A stretch of 10,319 nucleotides of DNA from CAZTLI01 sp964614375 (lineage in GTDB: Bacteria; Chloroflexota; Anaerolineae; Aggregatilineales; Phototrophicaceae): NCBI GenBank assembly GCA_964614375.1, contig CAZTLI010000168.1, positions 1-10,319 on the forward strand, read 5' to 3'. Both the position numbers and the translations under genes were made by a program. Under the pieces are notes generated by a model, which made no database searches, was not told the origin of the DNA, and worked only from the letters and a program-made list of their open reading frames with translations. Below are positions 1 through 6,969 of the stretch, one piece after another; the stretch's first letter is position 1, and each line of letters opens with the position of its first letter.

Positions 1-2
1 GT

Positions 3-473
3 CGTCAGCACCTGAAAAATCCCGAAATTGATGACCGCAACAATATCTATGCCGCCCAATGCGAGATTTTGCACGCCTTGACGATGCTGTCACTCGAACA
101 GCAGGATATGAATCGGGCGTGGGAATATGCCCGCAATGCCCTGACCACCGCCAAAACACTCAATCACCCCTTCCGTTTGGGGTATGCCAACCGCGCGATT
201 GGCGAGGTCATCACCGCCATCGGCAGCGCGCCGGAGGACGGTTACGAGTCGAACCCCGATGTCTATTTTCAGGCGGCCTTAGATGCGTTCACCGGGATTG
301 ATGCCCTGGGTGAAATCGGCAAGACGTTGTATACCTTCGGTAACAGTCTTGCCCAACGCGGTAAACGCACAGAGGCGGATCGCAACTATCAAGAGGCCAT
401 CATCATTTTCACGCGGTTGGGTATGGTTGATGATGCCGCCAAAACCGCCGACGCCCAGCTTCAAATCCTCTAA
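3..473 (+). CDS. TPR-repeat protein, C-terminal part (5' end outside window)
   Basis: The frame is open from the first bases of the window to a TAA stop, giving 156 visible residues. The true start lies upstream, so internal TTG or ATG codons should not be taken as the start. The visible part is all alpha-helical and has the Ala/Tyr/Leu spacing of tetratricopeptide repeats: helix pairs around WEYARNALTTAKTL, ALDAFTGIDALGEIGKTLYTFG and the last repeat with ADRNYQEAIIIFTRLGMVDDAA. TPR arrays are protein-interaction scaffolds. In many environmental bacteria such tails follow kinase, cyclase or AAA-ATPase domains, but no such domain is visible here. The stop codon overlaps the stop of the convergent gene on the other strand. 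The TPR call is good; the function of the whole protein is unknown. Confidence 0.8.
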   Translation, partial: RQHLKNPEIDDRNNIYAAQCEILHALTMLSLEQQDMNRAWEYARNALTTAKTLNHPFRLGYANRAIGEVITAIGSAPEDGYESNPDVYFQAALDAFTGIDALGEIGKTLYTFGNSLAQRGKRTEADRNYQEAIIIFTRLGMVDDAAKTADAQLQIL

Positions 474-739
474 ACATCATCCTGTTCTGTGCCTGCGGGC
501 AGTTGAATGACGCGCGACCGCGTGCGTTTTTTGGGTGTACCCATCAACGTAGTCAGGTCGAGTCCCCAATAATTGAGCGCATTGACAATCAGCAGGGTCG
601 CCCCCGCTTCGTCAATGTTGCCCACCACCGGGATAACATCGGGGATGAGTTCAAAAATCCCCAGCGTCGGGAACATCAGATAGACAATCCCAAAGCAAAA
701 CATAAAGAAGACGAACATCTCGCGCACTATCCGTACCAT
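470..739 (-). CDS. Small membrane protein resembling DUF1232 (YkvA-like)
   Basis: The product is 89 residues. An in-frame TTG 24 bases upstream is possible, but the ATG at 739 is preceded by an AAAGGA-type ribosome-binding site about 7 bases away, so it is preferred. Residues 7-28 form a hydrophobic helix. They run into a segment (about 20-45) with the order Y-L-x-x-P then IPDVIPVVGNIDE, which matches the core of the DUF1232 family (YL.SP.DLIPD.IP..G..DD). A second hydrophobic stretch (45-60) follows, then a basic tail. DUF1232 proteins are small membrane-associated proteins without an established biochemical role. The stop overlaps the stop of the convergent TPR gene, so the two genes share their 3' ends. 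The leader contains a perfect 7-bp inverted repeat at 772-790, and a TATACT-like -10 reads on this strand at 810-805. Confidence 0.7.
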   Translation of the reverse strand: MVRIVREMFVFFMFCFGIVYLMFPTLGIFELIPDVIPVVGNIDEAGATLLIVNALNYWGLDLTTLMGTPKKRTRSRVIQLPAGTEQDDV

Positions 740-771
740 CGTACCGTCCTTTCGCACCGTCAATCAGATAA

Positions 772-790
772 TCAGGGGACAATCCCCTGA
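772..790 (-). promoter_or_regulatory. Inverted repeat in the leader of the DUF1232-like gene
   Basis: TCAGGGG (772-778) and CCCCTGA (784-790) form a perfect 7-bp stem around a 5-base loop. It lies 33 bases upstream of the preferred start, between a possible TATACT -10 (minus strand, 810-805) and the ribosome-binding site, so it would be in the 5' leader RNA or act as an operator. There is no U-tract, so it is not a terminator. The function is inferred only from position. Confidence 0.35.
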
Positions 791-1010
791 ATCTACTACG
801 TTCCAGTATACGTCCAGTTGTACGCGCGGGTATGGTCAATGCAGGTTTTTGGCCCGGCTGCTGGTCGGTGGCTGCGGCAGCAGCGGTAATTTCAAAAATA
901 CACAAAAATAGCTGTAACGTTCAGCCCAGTCCAGCGATGTAATAGGTACATTCTGCCTGTTATGGATGCAGCCAGCGCAACAGAATCGTAACAGCAGGCC
1001 GCCAGCGCGG

Positions 1011-1033
1011 TCACTATCCACTGATGATAGTGA
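1011..1033. repeat. 8-bp perfect inverted repeat
   Basis: TCACTATC (1011-1018) and GATAGTGA (1026-1033) are perfect inverted copies separated by 7 bases. This could be an RNA hairpin or a repressor-type operator. It is the first of three hairpins that end at the terminator at 1106-1141. A second small stem, GCAGA/TCTGC with a 3-base loop, follows at 1064-1076. Confidence 0.5.
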
Positions 1034-1105
1034 ATGTCGTGATACAGGCATTTTCTGACACAAGCAGATGCTCTGCAAAAGGGCACTGCCATCCCCCCAC
1101 CATTC

Positions 1106-1141
1106 GCCCCCTGTTTCGAGGCAGGACAGGGGGCATTTTTT
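1106..1141 (+). terminator. Intrinsic terminator with no obvious upstream gene
   Basis: GCCCCCTGT (1106-1114) pairs perfectly with ACAGGGGGC (1126-1134) around an 11-base loop. One A and six T follow, so the signal is directional for plus-strand transcripts. Read on the minus strand it has no T-run. The nearest plus-strand gene upstream ends at 473, with a minus-strand gene in between, so the terminator is most simply explained by an unannotated transcript starting between about 790 and 1010. Confidence 0.75.
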
Positions 1142-1426
1142 GCCCATCGTTAAGCACAGCTAAATTTTGCCCCTGACCAGTCAACTTTTGTTTCGACGCG
1201 GCGGTGACTATCCAGCCAACGCCCTACGAACATTGGATTGCGCGCCTGCTGCAAGGCGTGCTCAGTGGTTTGATTGGTACGATGATTGTCGGTATCATTA
1301 CGTTTAAACTACAGGTACGCTTGCCCTATAAGAAGATGCTGATAGTGCCGCGTCAGCACCCGAACAACAGCAGGCGACCGCCAGGTTTAGCGTTAGCCGT
1401 TACGCATAAACAATCGAGGTGCAGGA

Positions 1427-2032
1427 ATGCGGAAGGTCGCGATTTTTGTGTTTGATGGTGTCGAAGTATTGGATTTTGCAGGGCCGTTTGAGGTGTTTGG
1501 TGTGTCATTTGATGCGGATGGCAATCGCCTTTTTGATGTGTGTACCGTAGCGGAAAAGGCGGGCGCAATCCATGCGCGCAATGATTTGAGCGTCAATCCG
1601 ACTTATACATTCGAGACACTGCCCCAACCCGACATTTTGCTGATTCCGGGCGGCGATACCCGCGCCCTTGTAGACAGCGAAACAGTCATACAGTGGGTGC
1701 AGTCACACGCCGAAAAGGTCGAACTGCTGCTGTCGGTCTGCACGGGGGCAATGGTATTAGGCAAAGCGGGTCTTTTGAAAGGGCTTTCGGCTACGACCTA
1801 TCATCGTTCGATTGATCGTCTGCGCGCGCTTTTGCCGGATACGACGGTGTGCGCTGACCATCGCTGGGTCGATAATGGCAAAATTGTGACATCGGCGGGC
1901 GTGTCGGCGGGGATTGATATGTCATTGCATATCGTGCGGCGGTTACATGGCGCGGAACAATCGGAACGCACGGCGCGCAACATGGAATACGAGCACTGGT
2001 CGGCAGACTTTAGTCCTGTTATGGGAACATAA
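1427..2032 (+). CDS. DJ-1/PfpI family protein (isonitrile hydratase-like glutamine amidotransferase fold)
   Basis: The product is 201 residues, the usual length for a single-domain member. The ATG at 1427 follows GAGGTG at 5-base spacing. The start KVAIFVFDGVEVLDFAGPFEVF (residues 3-24) is the typical first strand and loop of the ThiJ/PfpI class I glutamine amidotransferase-like fold. DILLIPGGD (69-77) is the Gly-rich strand end, and SVCTGAMVLGKAGLL (103-117) is the nucleophile elbow with Cys105. Asp16 and Cys105 sit where isonitrile hydratases carry their catalytic Asp and Cys. His126 follows in ATTYHRS. There is no C-terminal AraC-type helix-turn-helix, so this is the stand-alone enzyme form, probably cytoplasmic. 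The family includes hydratases, proteases, glyoxalases and chaperones, so the substrate cannot be assigned. No terminator is visible before the next gene. Confidence 0.88.
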   Translation: MRKVAIFVFDGVEVLDFAGPFEVFGVSFDADGNRLFDVCTVAEKAGAIHARNDLSVNPTYTFETLPQPDILLIPGGDTRALVDSETVIQWVQSHAEKVELLLSVCTGAMVLGKAGLLKGLSATTYHRSIDRLRALLPDTTVCADHRWVDNGKIVTSAGVSAGIDMSLHIVRRLHGAEQSERTARNMEYEHWSADFSPVMGT

Positions 2033-2121
2033 ACGCAACTTTTGTGATATTTCCTGCAATTTAACGCTACAATAGACTGAATTATCGTCTTATCGCAATT
2101 GAACACAGGAGTAATACTTTC

Positions 2122-2343
2122 ATGTCCCATACACGCTGGGAATATGTCACTGTGACATTGGTCGCGTCTTACGGCTTGCAATATCGGCTCAATGGCGAAA
2201 AACAAGCGCAATGGAAAGACAAAGAGATTTTTGTCGTCTTCAATGATCTGGGGCGTGCGGGTTTTGAGTATGTGTCGTTCGATGGCACACAGTATATCTT
2301 CAAACGGCCTGCACCCGCGCGTAAGACCGGCGCGCTCGAATAA
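2122..2343 (+). CDS. Small DUF4177-like protein
   Basis: The product is 73 residues with no signal peptide or membrane segment. The ATG at 2122 has AGGAG upstream at a 10-base spacing, somewhat long but the same as for the next gene. The pattern WEY-x-TV-x-L near the N-terminus, then FNDLGRAGFEYVSF (residues 40-53) and a closing YIFKRP resembles the DUF4177 type of small alpha/beta proteins (WEY..V.L, then LN.LG..GWE.V). No molecular function is established for these. It lies 89 bases after the DJ-1/PfpI gene. A TACAAT at 2068-2073 with TTGTGA 20 bases upstream could be its own, poorly spaced promoter. A 6-bp hairpin without a T-run (2351-2365) follows the stop. Confidence 0.6.
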   Translation: MSHTRWEYVTVTLVASYGLQYRLNGEKQAQWKDKEIFVVFNDLGRAGFEYVSFDGTQYIFKRPAPARKTGALE

Positions 2344-2671
2344 CTTCCACTGCTGTCCAACAGCATAGCGGATAGCTTGATGGCTCGTTGAAACAGGCCG
2401 TCTGATTGATGCCGCCTGTTCGCCATAAAAAGCGCGGTTAGCCTGTCGGCTTAGAACCCGTGTTTTGCAGGCTAGCCATCCGAGCAGGACATCGCACCCG
2501 GCCTCTCTGCTGCGTAGGGGCGATGAATCCGCTGGTTTTGCGTAGGGCGAACGTGGGAAATACGTCACTTTCTTTTCATATTCATTTGCATTACGATTCA
2601 CGCTGATTGTTATTGGTGTATCGATTGCGACATGGGTCGCACACCGACATATCACAGGGAGTTTAGACACG
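2344..2671. other. Intergenic region with hairpins, upstream of the secreted protein gene
   Basis: I see no gene in these 328 bases. There are three inverted repeats: TGCTGT/ACAGCA at 2351-2365, AACAGGC/GCCTGTT at 2392-2420, and GGTTAGCCTG/CAGGCTAGCC at 2436-2477 (10 bp with one G-T wobble and a 22-base gap). None is followed by a T-run. The last 100 bases before the next gene are AT-richer and probably hold its promoter, but I cannot pick a convincing -35/-10 pair. Confidence 0.4.
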
Positions 2672-4108
2672 ATGCGTAAGGCACTGTTTGTACTGGTTGT
2701 AATGGCGCTGCTGCTGACTCCGGTGCTGGCATTTGCACAGGATGGGCAGTCGATTGACTTTGATCAGGTCGTCACTGGCGAAATTACGGACGATGCGCCC
2801 GAAGTGTTTTATACCTTCATTGGTGGCGCGGGCGATACCATCACCATCAGCATGATTTCTACCACCGATGCCAGCGTAACGGGGCGTCCTCTGGATACCT
2901 ACCTGTATCTGCGCGACGCCAGCGGACAGGACATCGCCTTCGACGATGACGGGGGCGCTGGTCTGAATTCACTCATTGGGCCGTTTGTGCTGCCCGCCGA
3001 TGGGACATATACCATCGTGGCGGCGCGTTTTGGCGGCGAGAGCAATATCGGCAATGTTGGCACGTATGAACTGGTCGTCAGCAAGGTCGATATACAGAGT
3101 ATCGGTGTCGATCAGACTATCATTATCGACTTGAATGATAGCAGTCCCGCCGCGTTCTATTACTTCGAGCCTGCGCCCAATGCGGTCCTGAGCATCACGG
3201 GCAACATCGTGCAGGGCGATGCCAATACCGGTGTATCGGTTGCCGTCCGCACACCGGATGGGCAGTTCATCAACCAAAATTTCATTCAACCCGCATCACA
3301 GATGATACTCGAACCGGTGTTTACGTCTATGGGTCGGGTACTGCTGTCGCTTAATCGCGAACCGATGGGTGGGTCAGACCTGACACTCGGCGTTGTTCAG
3401 GTGGTATTGACTGTCCGCCTGGTTGAAGCGAATGCGTTCACATTGGGCGATACCGTCACCGGCACGCTGGACGATGCTAGTCCGTCATTCTTCTATGCGT
3501 TTAATGCCAATCAAGGCGACCTGCTGCGGTTGGAAGGCGATCAATTGAGCGGCGACGCGACCTTTGAAGCGACGTTGTTTGGGCCAAATGGGTTCAGTAT
3601 CTCGGGTGGCAGTCCGGCATGGTCGGGCAATCAACACATTCTGGTCGATCCGATCCTGATTGATACCACCGGGCAGTACATGCTGATGATCCGCCGCTTT
3701 GATGTGAACACCGGGCCGGGCGGCGCGATAGGTCAGTCGGTTGGTTTCACGGTCACGCTGTCTGCCACACAGACACCGATACTGGAAGCGGGTGTCGCGG
3801 TCGAAGGCAATGTGGGTGGCGACACCTCTGAGCGTGTCTATCGCTATTCAGGCCAGCAAGGGCAGGTCGTGCGGGTGACGTTGGGCGGCGGCAGTGGGTA
3901 TACCCCCAGCATCGACATACAGGGGCCGAATATGGCGCAGCGGGGTTCGTTTATCATGAATGCCAACAGCCAGTATCCGGGCACATTGACGTTTGAATTT
4001 GCGCTCCCCGCCGCGGGCGAGTACATCTTCCGCGTTCACAACGGCGCATTCACCGAACAAGGCCCACAGACGGGCGCATTCCGCCTGCTGTTGGAAGAAG
4101 TGCAGTAA
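2672..4108 (+). CDS. Secreted protein of about four PPC-like (prepeptidase C-terminal type) repeats
   Basis: The product is 478 residues. The ATG at 2672 follows AGGGAG. Residues 1-22 form a clear Sec signal peptide (RK, hydrophobic core, cleavage expected after AFA). The mature part is beta-rich and built of about four related units: roughly 30-138, 145-250, 257-365 and 372-476. Each starts with a segment of the form VTGEITDDAPEVFYTF or VTGTLDDASPSFFYAF, continues through a Gly/Asp-rich turn such as GGAGDTITIS or ANQGDLLRLEGD, and ends with GTYTIVAARF or GEYIFRVHN. This is the pattern of bacterial pre-peptidase C-terminal (PPC) beta-sandwich domains. Unit 1 also has the D-x-YLYL-RDASG and acidic DDD turn typical of PPC. 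There is no peptidase or other catalytic domain, no LPXTG motif, no lipobox and no C-terminal membrane helix. Inferred role: extracellular or envelope binding protein. A strong terminator lies 22 bases after the stop, so it is probably transcribed alone. Confidence 0.8.
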   Translation: MRKALFVLVVMALLLTPVLAFAQDGQSIDFDQVVTGEITDDAPEVFYTFIGGAGDTITISMISTTDASVTGRPLDTYLYLRDASGQDIAFDDDGGAGLNSLIGPFVLPADGTYTIVAARFGGESNIGNVGTYELVVSKVDIQSIGVDQTIIIDLNDSSPAAFYYFEPAPNAVLSITGNIVQGDANTGVSVAVRTPDGQFINQNFIQPASQMILEPVFTSMGRVLLSLNREPMGGSDLTLGVVQVVLTVRLVEANAFTLGDTVTGTLDDASPSFFYAFNANQGDLLRLEGDQLSGDATFEATLFGPNGFSISGGSPAWSGNQHILVDPILIDTTGQYMLMIRRFDVNTGPGGAIGQSVGFTVTLSATQTPILEAGVAVEGNVGGDTSERVYRYSGQQGQVVRVTLGGGSGYTPSIDIQGPNMAQRGSFIMNANSQYPGTLTFEFALPAAGEYIFRVHNGAFTEQGPQTGAFRLLLEEVQ

Positions 4109-4130
4109 GCCACAGTTTGCAATGACCACA

Positions 4131-4168
4131 ACAGGGGCAGTCCATGATGGGCTGTCCCTGTTTTATTT
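4131..4168 (+). terminator. Intrinsic terminator after the PPC-repeat gene
   Basis: ACAGGGGCAG (4131-4140) pairs with CTGTCCCTGT (4152-4161) over 10 bp with one G-T wobble around an 11-base loop, followed by TTTATTT. It starts 22 bases after the stop codon of the secreted protein gene and separates it from the gamma-glutamyltransferase-like gene. Confidence 0.85.
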
Positions 4169-4204
4169 GGACTCATCACCCCATTTTGCAGTTTTGCCGC
4201 TGTG

Positions 4205-4243
4205 CGTTACTCTCTGTGTTCTCTGCGACCTTTGCGGTTCAAT
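4205..4243 (+). repeat. Dispersed C/T-biased repeat (TCTCTGTG..TCTCTGCG..TTTGCGGTTCAA type), copy 1
   Basis: This element carries a degenerate unit of about 9-10 bases (CTCTGTGTT, CTCTGCGAC, CTTTGCGGT) and ends in GCGGTTCAA. A related element in reverse orientation is at 6970-6994. I recall strings of this type (TCTGCG.C..TGCGGTTCA) as very widespread intergenic repeats in environmental bacteria, often mis-translated as short proteins. That is recollection and was not searched. It lies between the terminator at 4168 and the start at 4304, so it is probably upstream of or within the leader of the next gene. Confidence 0.55.
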
Positions 4244-4303
4244 TGTCTTTTTAGCCAGCGGCAAGAGGTCAGCAGCCAACAGCATATTTTAGGGAAAAAT
4301 CTG

Positions 4304-5923
4304 ATGAAACCAATGTCTTTTGACTTTAAATCACGGCGTTCGATGGTGACGGGGCGGCGCGGGATGGTCGCTGCCAGCAATCCGCACGCGGCACAGGCCG
4401 GACTCAACATTTTGCGGCAGGGTGGCAGTGCCGCCGATGCCGCTGTCGCCACAGCAGCCGTGATGAACGTCGTCGCGCCCGCCAGCACGGGGATAGGCGG
4501 CGATGTGTTCGCGCTCTATTTTGACGCCAAGACCAGGACAATCAGCGCGCTCAATGGCAGTGGACGCGCACCCGCTGCGTTGTCTCTGGTCGATGTGCGG
4601 GCGAAGGGGCACGAAACCATGCCCGAACGTGACGCGCTGGCGGTGACTGTGCCCGGTGCGGCGATGGGCTGGCACGATATGGTCACAAAACATGGCACGA
4701 TGCCGCTGAAAACGGTTTTAGCCGAGGCGATTTATTACGCGCGTGAGGGGTATGTCGTGTCGCCCGTGTTCGGGACATCGTGGGAAGCGTCTGAGAATTT
4801 CCTCAAAAACAGTCCGAATACGGAGGATTATGTGCCTAATGGCAAGGCGCCGAAACCGGGCGACATCGTGCGCCTGCCGGGATTGGCGGCGACATTTGAA
4901 GCGGTGGCAGAAGGCGGCCCCGAAGCCTATTATACGGGCAAAATCGCCAGAGCCATTGTCGAGACACTGAATGAATGTGGCAGTCCGATGGCGCTCGATG
5001 ACCTGAAAAATCACACCTCGACATGGGGCGACGCCATCAGCAGCGACTATCGCGGAATCACGGTCTATGAACATCCGCCTAATGGACAGGGACTGGCGGC
5101 GCTGCAAGCGTTGAACATCGCTGAGGCGTGGAATCTGGCGGATATGGCGTGGGATGACCCGGCGCGCCTGCATCTGATGGTCGAGGCGATGCGATTGGCG
5201 TTTGCCGATGCGCGACAATGGATTGCCGACCTGCACACCAATCCCGCGCCGCTCGATTTTCTGTTGAGCAAAGATTATGCCGCCGAACGCCGCAAACTGG
5301 TCTCGTCTGACCGGGCGATGGGGCCGCCATCGTATGGAATGCCGCCGAAAGGCTCGAACACGATTTATCTGAGCGTGGTCGATGGCGATGGCAATGCCTG
5401 CTCATTTATCAACAGCCTGTATATGGGTTGGGGGTCGGGCATTGTGGCGAAGGGCACGGGAATCTTCCTGCAAAATCGGGGCGCGGGATTCAGCCTCGAA
5501 CCCGGTCATCCCAATGCGCTGGCGGGTGGCAAACGACCCTATCACACCATCATCCCCGGTATGGCGACCAAAGACGGCGACTTGTGGGCGAGTTTTGGCG
5601 TGATGGGCGGATTCATGCAGCCGCAAGGTCACATGCAGGTCATCAGCGCGATGGTGGACGACGGCCTCAATCCCCAGGAAGCCCTCGACCAACCGCGCTG
5701 GTGTCTGGCGAGTGGTACGGCGGACAGCGCCCTGTTCCTCGAAGAAGGCATCCCGGTGAATGCGATGGCGCGGCTGGCGGATTTGGGTCACAACGTGCGT
5801 CCAGTATCGGGACGTGGACGCGGCGTGTTTGGCAGCGGGCAAATTATCCGGCGCGATGCCGACACAGGCGCGCTCTTCGGTGGCAGCGACCCGCGCAAAG
5901 ACGGCCTCGTCGCCGCGTTTTAG
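4304..5923 (+). CDS. Gamma-glutamyltransferase-like Ntn hydrolase (YwrD-type)
   Basis: The product is 539 residues. The frame is open back to 4202, but that extension reads through a dispersed repeat. The ATG at 4304 has AGGGA at 8-base spacing, so it is chosen. The protein covers the whole gamma-glutamyltranspeptidase fold: MVAASNPHAAQAG and GGSAADAAVA near the N-terminus (21-49), STGIGGDVFALYFD (61-74), the autocleavage junction NTIYLSVVDGDGNA (352-365), GSGIVAKGTGIFLQNRGAGFS (377-397), the oxyanion GG (435-436) and QPRW. Thr353 aligns with the nucleophilic Thr exposed by self-processing into large and small subunits. The two residues after it are Ile-Tyr rather than the Thr-His of the E. 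coli enzyme, as in YwrD-like proteins. No signal peptide is visible, so it is probably cytoplasmic. Expected activity is hydrolysis or transfer at gamma-glutamyl or related amide bonds; the substrate is unknown. No terminator with a T-run follows; a weak 6-bp hairpin lies at 5926-5943. Confidence 0.9.
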   Translation: MKPMSFDFKSRRSMVTGRRGMVAASNPHAAQAGLNILRQGGSAADAAVATAAVMNVVAPASTGIGGDVFALYFDAKTRTISALNGSGRAPAALSLVDVRAKGHETMPERDALAVTVPGAAMGWHDMVTKHGTMPLKTVLAEAIYYAREGYVVSPVFGTSWEASENFLKNSPNTEDYVPNGKAPKPGDIVRLPGLAATFEAVAEGGPEAYYTGKIARAIVETLNECGSPMALDDLKNHTSTWGDAISSDYRGITVYEHPPNGQGLAALQALNIAEAWNLADMAWDDPARLHLMVEAMRLAFADARQWIADLHTNPAPLDFLLSKDYAAERRKLVSSDRAMGPPSYGMPPKGSNTIYLSVVDGDGNACSFINSLYMGWGSGIVAKGTGIFLQNRGAGFSLEPGHPNALAGGKRPYHTIIPGMATKDGDLWASFGVMGGFMQPQGHMQVISAMVDDGLNPQEALDQPRWCLASGTADSALFLEEGIPVNAMARLADLGHNVRPVSGRGRGVFGSGQIIRRDADTGALFGGSDPRKDGLVAAF

Positions 5924-6041
5924 GGTCTGAAAAGACGTTCAGAATCGCCTGATAAACAGGAGAGAAACAGGTAATATCTCGTAATGTATTAGGCTGATTT
6001 GCACTAAATGCCGCTCATCGTGAGATGCCACAGGTCTGCGT

Positions 6042-6611
6042 CTATAGTCCCAATTCTTGCCGGAGGGCGCGGGCGGCTTCGGCGGCATGAGGCACACCCT
6101 GGCGCGCGGCGTTTTCCATGTCGGCTAAGGCTTCGCGATATTGTCCCAGCCCATAATAGGCCATTGACCGCACTTTGTAGGCCAAGCCCATGTTGGGATC
6201 AAGCGAGAGGGCGCGGTTGCTATCGGTTATCGCTTCGTTGAAACGCCCCATCAGGCCGTAGCAGTTGGCGCGATTGTGATAGGCATTGGCATACTTCGAG
6301 TCGAGTTGAATGGCGCGGTTATAGTCGGCCAGCGCCTCTTGATAGCGTTCCAATTCCTGATAGGTGTTGCCACGATTGTTATGGGCCTGCGCGTCACTGG
6401 GTTTGAGGCGAATGGCCTGATTATAGTCAGCTAAGGCGGCGGTGTACTGCTCTGTCCTGAAGTAATTGACGCCGCGATTGTAATAGGCATCCTGATAGGT
6501 CGGGTCGATTTGTATCGCTTTGGTGTATTCCGCAATCGCCATCGCGACCTGTCCGCGTTTTTCATACATATAACCGCTGTTGTAATGCGCCACTGCCTGC
6601 ATATTGGGCAT
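6042..6611 (-). CDS. TPR protein with five tandem 34-residue repeats
   Basis: The product is 189 residues. The frame is open further upstream, but the ATG at 6611 follows AAAGGA (6624-6619) at a good spacing. The upstream extension would also include the promoter at 6649-6657. After five residues come five uninterrupted TPR units of exactly 34 residues (6-39, 40-73, 74-107, 108-141, 142-175). They carry the canonical pattern with W/Y at position 4, G at 8, Y at 11, A at 20 and P near 32, for example AYYNRGVNYFRTEQYTAALADY. A 14-residue helical cap follows. There is no signal peptide or additional domain, so it is probably a soluble scaffold. It converges with the gamma-glutamyltransferase-like gene across 118 bases. 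Partners are unknown. Confidence 0.88.
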   Translation of the reverse strand: MPNMQAVAHYNSGYMYEKRGQVAMAIAEYTKAIQIDPTYQDAYYNRGVNYFRTEQYTAALADYNQAIRLKPSDAQAHNNRGNTYQELERYQEALADYNRAIQLDSKYANAYHNRANCYGLMGRFNEAITDSNRALSLDPNMGLAYKVRSMAYYGLGQYREALADMENAARQGVPHAAEAARALRQELGL

Positions 6612-6648
6612 GGGGTTTTCCTTTTTGTGGTTCTCCGTATCTATGGTC

Positions 6649-6657
6649 AGTATAGCA
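6649..6657 (-). promoter_or_regulatory. Extended -10 promoter for the TPR gene
   Basis: Read on the minus strand, TGC-TATACT (6657 down to 6649) is an extended -10 element (TGN plus a near-consensus hexamer) about 38 bases upstream of the start codon. No good -35 lies 16-18 bases further up, which is common for extended -10 promoters. Confidence 0.5.
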
Positions 6658-6767
6658 GGGTTGGATTTCAAATTTGATGAAGATCACCCCGTCGTGGTTT
6701 ATTGTTGGGCGCGAGTTAGAAAAAAGCGGACATTTGTCACACCCTGATTAGAACATGCGAGCTATGA

Positions 6768-6813
6768 TTAAGGTGTGTGGCTGGACTCTGTGCGAGTCGC
6801 ACACGCACCTTAA
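6768..6813. repeat. 46-bp imperfect palindrome (long stem-loop or cruciform)
   Basis: TTAAGGTGTGTG (6768-6779) pairs with CACGCACCTTAA (6802-6813) over 12 bp with one G-T wobble. Inside it, GACTC (6784-6788) pairs with GAGTC (6794-6798) around TGTGC. An alternative inner stem, TGTGCG/CGCACA (6789-6794, 6798-6803), is also perfect. There is no T-run on either side, so it is not a terminator. It could be an operator, a mobile-element end or a structured RNA. Confidence 0.6.
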
Positions 6814-6969
6814 CAACGGTCATGCAGTAGTAGCTGCGGTCACTCACGGGTGGCGGTGGCGAGGCTGGTGACCTGTATGGTTATCCCGGTCTGCACCATC
6901 TATGCCAACCGCGTGTGGACATGGCGAGATAACTGTTTTTTTAGCCGCTCGCTGCTGGCGCAAAGCAAA

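Larger units (their letters stand above)
740..1426. other. Intergenic region without a convincing gene
   Basis: These 687 bases lie between the divergently oriented DUF1232-like and DJ-1/PfpI genes. Open frames here lack both ribosome-binding sites and family resemblance. One frame from GTG 1204 encodes a plausible hydrophobic helix (ARLLQGVLSGLIGTMIVGII) with a disordered-looking tail, has no Shine-Dalgarno and overlaps the next gene, so it is at best a relic. The plus strand carries three hairpins in a row: an 8-bp stem at 1011-1033, a 5-bp stem at 1064-1076, and a 9-bp terminator stem at 1106-1134 with a T-run. No gene on that strand lies between 473 and the terminator, which raises the possibility of a short non-coding RNA. 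Confidence 0.5.

Noticed and set aside
836..1147. 103-residue minus-strand frame
   Set aside because: It has an odd Cys/Trp/Ser composition, no ribosome-binding site and no family resemblance, and it spans the terminator hairpin on the other strand.
980..1400. Short shared words between 980-1035 and 1204-1400 (AACAGCAGGC, ACTATCCA, GATAGTG)
   Set aside because: The matches are 7-10 bases, in a different order and without flanking similarity, so chance is the simplest explanation.
1204..1455. Open frame from GTG with a plausible membrane helix near its start
   Set aside because: There is no Shine-Dalgarno, the second half looks non-coding, and it runs 29 bases into the well-supported DJ-1/PfpI gene. 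It may be a relic but cannot be supported as a gene.
1801..2670. 289-residue minus-strand frame
   Set aside because: It lies across the real DJ-1/PfpI and DUF4177-like genes and the intergenic hairpins. The translation is Arg/Cys/Ile-rich without any domain pattern, so it is a shadow frame.
4202..4303. 34-residue N-terminal extension of the gamma-glutamyltransferase-like protein
   Set aside because: It translates the dispersed repeat and has no ribosome-binding site, whereas the ATG at 4304 has AGGGA at good spacing and begins just before the family's conserved N-terminus.
4718..5236. 172-residue minus-strand frame inside the gamma-glutamyltransferase-like gene
   Set aside because: It is rich in Arg, His and Gln with no recognisable motif, as expected for the antisense of a GC-rich gene.
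5926..5943. TCTGAA/TTCAGA hairpin just after the gamma-glutamyltransferase-like gene
   Set aside because: The stem is weak and has no T-run on either side, so it does not qualify as a terminator.
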